Positions 57,915-64,000 of a DNA stretch of 64,000 bases are shown here, in pieces. The position numbers were made by a program, and so were the translations under genes. Position 1 is the stretch's first letter, and every line of letters begins with the position of its first letter. The stretch comes from Bin5 sp965200685. Lineage in GTDB: Bacteria > Chloroflexota > Anaerolineae > Caldilineales > Caldilineaceae. The stretch spans positions 2,294,001 through 2,358,000 of the forward strand of contig OZ241379.1 in assembly GCA_965200685.1 (NCBI GenBank), in the 5' to 3' direction. The notes under the pieces are model-generated. The model was not told the DNA's origin and did not search any database. It worked only from the letters and a program-made list of their open reading frames with translations.

Positions 57915-58216
57915 AGACGAATCGCCTCAGCTAAAATCTGTTCCCGTATATAGGGACTCAGGGCCGCTTCCGTCACTACATCAACTGGACAACCTAGCAG
58001 ATCTTCTAAGTCTTGTTTCAGCGCAATCATATGCAGCAAACTATACGTTGTCTCAAACTCAACAAGCAGATCCAAATCACTCTCTGGGCTGGCCTCATCA
58101 CGGCCCGCGGAGCCAAAGATTTTGACGGTTGTGGCACCATGTGTGGCCGCGATATCTAAAATGGTCTGCCGTTGTTGTTGGACCGTTTGATGTACAGAAG
58201 ATAGTTTGTTTGACAT
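57911..58216 (-). CDS. MNT-domain nucleotidyltransferase (HEPN-MNT antitoxin)
   Basis: A 101-aa minimal nucleotidyltransferase. It carries the full signature KIFGSAGRDEASPESDLDLL (GS-x2-R-x6-SD-x-D-L-L) followed by VEF and the C-terminal VTEAALSPYIREQILAEA typical of this family. In HEPN-MNT systems this protein inactivates the HEPN ribonuclease by AMPylation. Its natural partner starts in the overlapping ATGA but is cut after nine codons, so this looks like an orphan antitoxin. The ATG at 58216 has an AAGGA 11 nt upstream; a longer frame to 58312 has no family support. Confidence 0.87.
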   Translation of the reverse strand: MSNKLSSVHQTVQQQRQTILDIAATHGATTVKIFGSAGRDEASPESDLDLLVEFETTYSLLHMIALKQDLEDLLGCPVDVVTEAALSPYIREQILAEAIRL

Positions 58217-58437
58217 AAACGGTCTGATCCTTACCTGTTCCATTGCTGCTAGAACGTCATAGGCAGCTTCAAATGTGATGAGGCGGCCCCGAACGTCTGC
58301 AGGTCCCTGCAATCACCTCAAGACGTAAAGACTGGCTACGCTAATGATAGCGCAATCTCATACGATACATCAATACAAGAGCGGTATAAAATTCATAGAT
58401 TCCATCCGGATCTATCCATATTGGTTGATGAAGCACT

Positions 58438-59616
58438 TTACGCTTTTTTCTGTGGGGATTGGTGCTCGTTGCGGCCCGCGACGACCTGATACACCATCAT
58501 TGACGCAATTGCTGCCCGCTGCCATCGAAACTGGGCTGCCTGCCGTATCCCTGCCTGCCGCATCCGCTCTGCCATGTTCGGTTTTGACAGCAGTTCTCGA
58601 ATCGCTGTTGCCAAGCCTTCCGCATGCAGCGGCTCTATGAACTGGGCCGCGGCCCCCGCCACTTCCGGCAGGCTACTGGCCTTGCTGCATACGACCGGCA
58701 CACCGCAGGCCATTGCTTCCAAGACAGGGAAGCCGAATCCTTCGTAGAGGCTCGGCAGGAGAAAGCAAGCGGCCCCACTGTAGAGGGCCGGCAGGTCTGC
58801 ATCTGGCACCCGGCCCGTGAAGATCACATCGTCGGTCAGATCTAGGATTTCCACCTGTTGCCGCACTGACTCGAAGAGCCAACCGCTTTGGCCGACGACA
58901 ACTAGGCAGTGGGGCCATCCTTCCGCCTTCAATAGGCGCAAGGCAGCAAAGGCCAGCGCGTGATTCTTGCGCGGTTCCAGTGTCCCCACCATCAGCAGGT
59001 ATGGCCGGCGGATGGCATGCCGTTCTTGTACCTGTCGGATGTCGTCTTCGTCTGCTGGGCGGATATCTTCGTTGATGCCTTGGGGAATCACGTAGATCTT
59101 ATCTGCTGCTGTGCGGTACAGATCGACCAAATCCTGCTTGGTGTGTTGGCTGACTGCAATGATTGCATCTGCCCGGCCCACAAACAGAGGCATGGCTACC
59201 CGCAAGAATGTGCGATTTGTCAGGGTGTGGTACTGGGGCAGGTGCTCAAAGATCAGATCATGGACTGTCAGGACCGTAGGGCGGGCCAGCCGAGGCAGCA
59301 GATGTTCCGTGGCATGATAGACTTCCCCGGCCGGCAGTCTGCGCTCGAGGAGGGGAGCCTGCAGGAGTTGACAGGCCAACATGCCCAGCCGCCAAGGGTA
59401 TTGCCCCAATTTGATGCTATGGGAGGGGATGGAGCTTAGGGAAGAGGGCAGCTGGTGGCCGCTGTGGGCATTGTACACGAGCGACAGATCGATAGTATCC
59501 CTGTGCTCGCGCCACAGGGTAAATGCCAGACGTTCCGTATAGCGGGCCAGGCCAGCACTCTGGTGGACAGCCGGCCCCGCGTCCAAGACAACCCGCAGGC
59601 GGTCTGTGGATTGCAT
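58438..59616 (-). CDS. GT4 family glycosyltransferase
   Basis: A 392-aa GT-B fold enzyme. The opening RLRVVLDAGPAVHQSAGLARY with ERL is typical of the bacterial mannosyl/rhamnosyltransferase branch. Later motifs are VYHATEHLLPRLARPTVLTVHDLIFEHLPQ, PYLLMVGTLEPRKNHALAFA, VIFTGRVPDADLPALYSGAACFLLPSLYEGFGFPVLEAMACGVPVV with the E-x7-E donor site. It lies apart from the duplicated GT4 genes and is not similar to them, so it may be an older part of the locus. ATG at 59616 is taken for its AGGA at 11 nt; the ATG at 59637 is possible. Upstream it is close to uridine kinase. Confidence 0.9.
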   Translation of the reverse strand: MQSTDRLRVVLDAGPAVHQSAGLARYTERLAFTLWREHRDTIDLSLVYNAHSGHQLPSSLSSIPSHSIKLGQYPWRLGMLACQLLQAPLLERRLPAGEVYHATEHLLPRLARPTVLTVHDLIFEHLPQYHTLTNRTFLRVAMPLFVGRADAIIAVSQHTKQDLVDLYRTAADKIYVIPQGINEDIRPADEDDIRQVQERHAIRRPYLLMVGTLEPRKNHALAFAALRLLKAEGWPHCLVVVGQSGWLFESVRQQVEILDLTDDVIFTGRVPDADLPALYSGAACFLLPSLYEGFGFPVLEAMACGVPVVCSKASSLPEVAGAAAQFIEPLHAEGLATAIRELLSKPNMAERMRQAGIRQAAQFRWQRAAIASMMVYQVVAGRNEHQSPQKKA

Positions 59617-59693
59617 ATGGCGTTCTGTCCTATTCATCTTTGTTGCTTTTGCACTGTTCTTGCCTGCAGTGGTTCGTGAATCGTGACCGACCG

Positions 59694-60353
59694 TTACCAT
59701 TTCTCAGTACAATTCACTGGTGTTTCTGTCTCGTTCAGCCGCGAGCGTATGCGGCTGAGGATCAGCTCTATGGCCACTCGGTTGTGCCCGTCCCCCGGCA
59801 TGATGAGATGCGCGTAGCGTTTGCTCGGCTCCACGAACTTCAGATACATAGGTCGCACTGTGGCTAGATACTGCTTGATGACCGATTGGGGCGTGCGCTC
59901 CCGTTCCCGCACGTCCCGCTCTAACCGTCGGATCAGGCGAATGTCGGCAGCGGTGTCAATGAAGATGCGAATGTCCATCAATTCCCGCAGGAGTTTTTCA
60001 GAAAAGATCAAAATGCCTTCCACCAGCACAATAGGGGCAGGCAGCAGGCGGCGGCTGCGAGGCAAGCGGATGTGGGTGGCGAAGTCGTATTCAGGTACAT
60101 CCACAGCTTCGTTGCGGCGCAGGGCGGCCAATTGTTCTACCATCAAAGACGTATCTAGGCTATCTGGGTGGTCGTAGTTTTTCCCTGCCCGTTCTTGCCA
60201 TGTCAGATGGCTGTTGTCGTGATAGTAGCTATCGTGGGTCAGGTATGCAATCTGTTCCTGGCCGATTTCTGCCAAAATGTGTCGGCTGACAGTCGTCTTG
60301 CCACTGCCACTGCCGCCGGCAATCCCAATCACAATCGGCTGCTTTCCTTCCAT
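59694..60353 (-). CDS. udk: uridine kinase
   Basis: A 219-aa P-loop kinase that makes UMP from uridine (pyrimidine salvage). Walker A is GIAGGSGSGKTTVSRHI; YLTHDSYYHDNSHLTWQERA and NYDHPDSLDTSLMVEQL are the family uridine-binding blocks; VDVPEYDFATHIRL and VLVEGILIFSEKLLRELM contain further conserved residues, and LIRRLERDVRERERTPQSVI forms the lid. The length fits udk. UMP is a source of UDP-sugars, so a link with the glycan locus is possible but the gene is also found in isolation. AAGGTG precedes the ATG by 7 nt. Confidence 0.95.
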   Translation of the reverse strand: MEGKQPIVIGIAGGSGSGKTTVSRHILAEIGQEQIAYLTHDSYYHDNSHLTWQERAGKNYDHPDSLDTSLMVEQLAALRRNEAVDVPEYDFATHIRLPRSRRLLPAPIVLVEGILIFSEKLLRELMDIRIFIDTAADIRLIRRLERDVRERERTPQSVIKQYLATVRPMYLKFVEPSKRYAHLIMPGDGHNRVAIELILSRIRSRLNETETPVNCTEKW

Positions 60354-60397
60354 TCGACATCACCTTAGGTAGCTGCGGGGCATGCAACCACGTCCGA

Positions 60398-61828
60398 CTA
60401 GCGGGAGGTTCCATAGTCTGCGTTGAGCAGCGGACCGGGCCGGTCCGACTGCACCACCAGGACAGAGTGGTCGGGGGACCATGGGCCCAACTGAATGAGG
60501 ACAAAGAACGGCCGGCGCACGAACCCCAACGTGCCGCTGAGAAGCAACAAGGCCGCGGGCAGCAGCAGCCAATAGCCGGGCAGATACCGTACCTGGGCCT
60601 GGATTGTGGGTAGCGGGCGAAAGCCCAGAGTAATGGGATCAGCGCGGCCGTCGGTCAAGGCTGGCAGTGGCAACAGCAGATCATCCTCTACCGTAAATTG
60701 GTCGATGGTTTCTGGCCCGCGGAGGACTTGGACAACAAAGTGCAAGGCTGGTTCGTCTCGGCGCACAATTCTCAGGAACGCGTCCATGTCCGGCAAAAGT
60801 ATGTCCTTTTCGCTGCTGTTGCTGGGGAAACCAATGCCATCCCCCGGCCATGTTTGCAGCGTTTGGGAACCCTCATGCCCTGGTTCGGCGTTCCCTCCTT
60901 CCTCCGTAGGCAGGGGATTGTTCTCCACATACAGGCCTGGTTCTTTGACCTCCAGCCAGACGCCTATATTTCCAAGCCGTGTGTAGTTTGAGCCCAGGAA
61001 ACGGCCCAACCATGATTGGGGCGTCCTATCCAGCGGCAACAGCACCTGTTGCTCGTTCAAGGCAACCAACAGATGAGGTGACAGGCCATCTGTCGCCGGC
61101 GGCACCCTGTAGGAAAGCTCCAGTACGCGATTGGGCAGCTGCACTGTATCTGTATGCCCTGGGGCTAGGATATCTGAGGTATTGTTCCAGCCGAATGTCA
61201 GGCTGAACCATAGCGCGCCCAGGGCAATTACCAGACCGGCCAGGAACAGAACTCGGGCAGCGGCGAGTCGCTGGTGGCCGATGAGAAGCCTGCGGGTTTC
61301 TTGGCCGGGGCCTGCAGGTTCACTGGTCATTGGCTCATCAACATACGTGACTTCCCCATCAATGATCTTGACGCCGGGTCGTCCACGGTAGAGCTGGTCA
61401 GCCCAAGCGAAGATCGTTTCCTGGGCCTGGTCTAGGGGCTGGTTGAGGACTATGCGGCGGCCCAGGACTGGCTGTTCACCGGGGATCAGTAGGGGCGTCC
61501 CGGGGGTTGCCACCCGCTCTTCGATCACAGAGGCCAGCCATCTCAGCCGTAGGTACGAGGTCAGCAGATCACCCAAATGAATGAGCGTGAACAGGGCCAG
61601 GAGAGAAAAGAGCAGACGCAGCAGGTCATTTTCGATGACGGGCTGCCTCTGATTGGAGCGTAGGCTGGGGGCCAGCACGAAGAACGTGGTGATCGCCACA
61701 GCCAACAGGGGCCCGGGATGTCGCAGGAACTTCCAAACAGTGGTGGCAATCGTCGTGGAGAGTGAAGAGTGGAGAGTTGAGAGTACCTTCACGCCCCGCG
61801 CCACCAATCTCGTATTCCTACCAGTCAT
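60398..61828 (-). CDS. four-TM membrane protein with ResB-like topology
   Basis: A 476-aa protein with three hydrophobic helices in the first 220 residues (GPLLAVAITTFFVLAPSL; LLRLLFSLLALFTLIHLG; AARVLFLAGLVIALGALWFS), an outer domain of about 210 residues and a fourth helix near the C-terminus (GYWLLLPAALLLLSGTLGFV). This is the order seen in ResB (Ccs1) cytochrome c maturation proteins, though the conserved His of ResB cannot be located with certainty. The ATG at 61828 overlaps the helicase stop by 11 bp and has AGGAG at 7 nt. Residues around 10-22 (VKVLSTLHSSLSTT) are encoded by a low-complexity gagagt/gagagtt tract. Confidence 0.6.
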   Translation of the reverse strand: MTGRNTRLVARGVKVLSTLHSSLSTTIATTVWKFLRHPGPLLAVAITTFFVLAPSLRSNQRQPVIENDLLRLLFSLLALFTLIHLGDLLTSYLRLRWLASVIEERVATPGTPLLIPGEQPVLGRRIVLNQPLDQAQETIFAWADQLYRGRPGVKIIDGEVTYVDEPMTSEPAGPGQETRRLLIGHQRLAAARVLFLAGLVIALGALWFSLTFGWNNTSDILAPGHTDTVQLPNRVLELSYRVPPATDGLSPHLLVALNEQQVLLPLDRTPQSWLGRFLGSNYTRLGNIGVWLEVKEPGLYVENNPLPTEEGGNAEPGHEGSQTLQTWPGDGIGFPSNSSEKDILLPDMDAFLRIVRRDEPALHFVVQVLRGPETIDQFTVEDDLLLPLPALTDGRADPITLGFRPLPTIQAQVRYLPGYWLLLPAALLLLSGTLGFVRRPFFVLIQLGPWSPDHSVLVVQSDRPGPLLNADYGTSR

Positions 61829-64000
61829 CACCGAACTCCTGCGCTGGTAAGTAACTGCTGGCCACCAACCTCTCGCCTTTGGCGTTGCGAAGCCAGTCAT
61901 CGACCGACTCTTCCAGATTCCATAGGGGGCTGTGCCGGGTGGTGCAGGCCGGCAGCGCGTCCAGAAACACTTCACCGTAGCGACGCTGCCATAGACGGCT
62001 GTCCAGCAGGACCACGACCCCCCGGTCGGTTGCACTGCGAATCAAGCGCCCGAACCCTTGACGTAGACGGATGACCGCATCCGGCAGGGCATATTCATGG
62101 AAGGCGTCTTCGTACAGACGGCTGCGGGCCGCGAAGAGTGGGTCAGAGGGGACCGCGAAGGGCAGACGGGCGATGAGCAAGCAGACAAGTTGCTCCCCAG
62201 GCAGGTCGATTCCCTCCCAATAGGTTCCTGTGCCCAGCAATACTGCGCGCGGATTGGCCCGAAAGTCCCGCAGATTGCGGCGCCGGCTGCCCTCGCCCTG
62301 CTGCAGGATAGGCAATCCGGCCGCGGCCAGAGGCGCGCGTACCGCCTCTGCGGTGATGCGTAACTGGCTGTGGTTTGTAAACAGGACCAGGGTTCTGCCG
62401 TCCGCGGCCAGCGCGGCCTGCACGATGGCCTGTTCCAGGGCCTGCTGGTAGTTGTGCTGATCTGGCATAGGCATATCGCTGGGCATATACAGCAGGACAT
62501 TGCGCTTGTAGTCAAAGGGGCTGTCAATGACCATGCCGCTCGCCTCCCAGCAGCCCAGCCGGTCGCGCAGGAAGTCGAAGCCATCCCCGGTCCCCAAGGT
62601 TGCTCCCGTCAACACGACGGCGCGCAAGTGGTGGAACAGATTGGCGGCCAATTTCTCGCTCACTTGGACCGCTGCATTGCACAGCACAACCGCATCGGCT
62701 TTGGCATTGAGCTCCAGCCAGGCCACCGAAACATCTTGGGCCAGCGGCTGCAGTCGCAAAATCACCTCATCCGTTGCCTGCAGCATGCCAGCCAGCTCCC
62801 CGTGTGTGCGGTGTAGGGTCCGCAGGAAGAGGCCGCGCGGGCCATTCTCTTCCTGCCACCACTGGGCCGCGTCCAGCTGCGCGGCCAATTCCTCAAGCCG
62901 GCCCAACAGCGTAGCCAACTGCTGGCTGATCCTGTCCCATTCGATTTCGATTTCGCTCCATTCCGGCTGGGTACGTAGGCCGCTGTCTAGGGCTACCCGC
63001 TGGGGATAGCCAGGCCGGGGCCGCACGTCTTTGTGGCTCAGCACGAAATTTTGCAGCATGTTGAAGAATTCTGGGATGCTGGCTTGCAATGCCCGGCGGT
63101 CTGCCGCTAGCTGGCGCATCAACCGGCCCCAGCGAGGATCGGTCAGGAACGGGACCAGCGCCTGGTCCGCTGCTGTGGCTGCTATCAGTGCCAGCAGCTT
63201 GCGGCTGTCCATCTGTCGGGTAAATTGCTCTGTGGCCGCGGCCTCCAAGTGGTGGGCTTCGTCTACAATCAAATGCTCGTAGGCTGGCAGCACGCGGCCG
63301 TTAGCCTCCACATCTGCCAACAGCAGGGCGTGATTGACCACCAGAAGGTGTGCGGATTCGGCCCGGCCGTAGTTCTCCAGATAAAAATCTCGGAACTGCT
63401 CAAGGCCAATGCGGTTGCGCTGGCCGGGGGCCAGCCGCGCGCTGCAGTGCTGTGGGTTACATTCGTCTGCGAGGGACGAGACGTAGGCGGTCAACTCCTG
63501 TTCCCGGCGGTCGTGAATCACCAATTCGCTGAGGTCACCGCTCTGGGTATGGGGCAACCAGAGGAGGATTTTCGCCAGAAAGCGCAACTCTAAGGGTGCC
63601 AGGGTGCGGTCGCCTAGCCAGTGGGCCAGTCGTCGGGTACACAGATAATGGGCGCGGCCTTTCAGGGCCATAGCGCGGATGGAGTGCTGGCTCACACTCG
63701 CTGCGGCCGGGAGGGAGATGGCCAGGGCCTGGGCCACCCGGGGCAGCTCCTGCTCCAGAAGCTGATCCTGTAGGGGGATGGTATTGGTGGCAATGACGAC
63801 CCGGCTGTCGTTGACCATGGCCCAGGCCGCGGCTGGCAGCAGATAGGCTAGGCTCTTGCCGGTTCCTGTGCCTGCTTCGATGATCGTGTGATCCCCTCGA
63901 TTGAGCGTGTCCAACACCTGCCGAGCCATTTCTAACTGACCGGCCCGATGTTCAAATTCAATGCTGGCCCCCTCGCCAAATTCTGCAGCCAGCGGGCCGT
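61818..64000 (-). CDS. DinG/XPD-like superfamily 2 helicase (5' partial)
   Basis: At least 727 residues of a DinG-family ATP-dependent 5'-3' DNA helicase. The frame is open to the window edge, so the N-terminus lies outside. Visible: EHRAGQLEMARQVLDTLNRG, Walker A EAGTGTGKSLAYLLPA, Walker B LIVDEAHHLEAA, LLVVNHALLLADV (motif before the DEAH box), and the C-terminal helicase motifs RTLVLFTNHSQLRI, RGVVVLLDSRLWQRRYG. The iron-sulfur region has three cysteines (HYLCTRRL, DECNPQHCSARL), but the expected fourth, before FY, is Asp (RDFYLENYGRAESAHLL). The stop overlaps the ResB-like start by 11 bp. Confidence 0.88.
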   Translation of the reverse strand, partial: GPLAAEFGEGASIEFEHRAGQLEMARQVLDTLNRGDHTIIEAGTGTGKSLAYLLPAAAWAMVNDSRVVIATNTIPLQDQLLEQELPRVAQALAISLPAAASVSQHSIRAMALKGRAHYLCTRRLAHWLGDRTLAPLELRFLAKILLWLPHTQSGDLSELVIHDRREQELTAYVSSLADECNPQHCSARLAPGQRNRIGLEQFRDFYLENYGRAESAHLLVVNHALLLADVEANGRVLPAYEHLIVDEAHHLEAAATEQFTRQMDSRKLLALIAATAADQALVPFLTDPRWGRLMRQLAADRRALQASIPEFFNMLQNFVLSHKDVRPRPGYPQRVALDSGLRTQPEWSEIEIEWDRISQQLATLLGRLEELAAQLDAAQWWQEENGPRGLFLRTLHRTHGELAGMLQATDEVILRLQPLAQDVSVAWLELNAKADAVVLCNAAVQVSEKLAANLFHHLRAVVLTGATLGTGDGFDFLRDRLGCWEASGMVIDSPFDYKRNVLLYMPSDMPMPDQHNYQQALEQAIVQAALAADGRTLVLFTNHSQLRITAEAVRAPLAAAGLPILQQGEGSRRRNLRDFRANPRAVLLGTGTYWEGIDLPGEQLVCLLIARLPFAVPSDPLFAARSRLYEDAFHEYALPDAVIRLRQGFGRLIRSATDRGVVVLLDSRLWQRRYGEVFLDALPACTTRHSPLWNLEESVDDWLRNAKGERLVASSYLPAQEFGDDW

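Noticed and set aside
61755..61790. gagagtgaagagtggagagttgagag tract as a regulatory repeat
   Set aside because: It lies in frame inside the ResB-like gene and encodes a plausible STLHSSLST stretch; one occurrence only in this window.

Overview
The window reads as a chromosomal segment of an environmental bacterium, most likely a member of the Chloroflexota (Anaerolineae/Caldilineae type). The assignment is inference from gene content: a PucC-like MFS carrier with no photosynthesis genes around it, a VanW/peptidoglycan-binding protein next to type III pantothenate kinase, many Gfo/Idh/MocA oxidoreductases with a sulfatase and lipoprotein transport receptors, and a UvsE/TruD/DinG housekeeping background. 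Coding density is high. I found no rRNA, tRNA or CRISPR array.

Layout. (1) 1-13.9 kb: housekeeping and small conserved genes: UV endonuclease UvsE (5' cut by the window edge), a DPM1-like glycosyltransferase, a four-gene minus-strand operon (PucC-like carrier, 99-aa protein, possible caspase-like protein, HD hydrolase), a methyltransferase, TruD, a Lon-N-domain protein, sulfatase, acetamidase/formamidase, a transposase remnant, a zinc-finger/PH-like protein and a ricin-like lipoprotein. (2) 13.9-25.4 kb: solute uptake and catabolism: an orphan NMT1/THI5-like receptor, then a strong promoter, a long leader and a plus-strand operon with a family-5 receptor, two permeases, three Gfo/Idh dehydrogenases plus a free-standing Gfo-like half, an Ldh2-family dehydrogenase and an HpcH/HpaI-type aldolase. 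No transporter ATPase gene is present. (3) 25.6-28.0 kb: a membrane-anchored unknown protein and a GH32/43-like beta-propeller protein. (4) 28.3-32.2 kb: a compact defence-like island with two consecutive ATPase + nuclease pairs (AAA ATPase + TOPRIM-like DUF3226; AAA ATPase + PD-(D/E)XK-like protein), ending in a decayed MNT nucleotidyltransferase. (5) 32.2-34.9 kb: VanW-type protein and CoaX.

(6) 35.0-59.6 kb, minus strand: a surface-glycan locus reshaped by nested tandem duplications. A block of about 4.4 kb (GT-C enzyme, membrane-anchored PQQ-type sugar dehydrogenase, GT4) occurs twice, about 6.6 kb apart; GT2 genes are repeated five times (three intact, two broken); a GT39-like membrane transferase is present three times; a GT4 is duplicated with an exact 1392-bp period. 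Fragments of the flippase gene, a GT4::GT2 junction, a GT2 remnant with a stop codon, and a HEPN toxin cut after nine codons mark the rearrangement ends. Core sequences are nearly identical while predicted outer loops and C-termini differ, which suggests diversification by recombination. (7) 59.7-64.0 kb: uridine kinase, a four-TM ResB-like protein and a DinG-type helicase running off the window.

The two most interesting parts are the tandem ATPase-nuclease island and the mosaic glycan locus. All functions are read from motifs by eye; no database search was possible.
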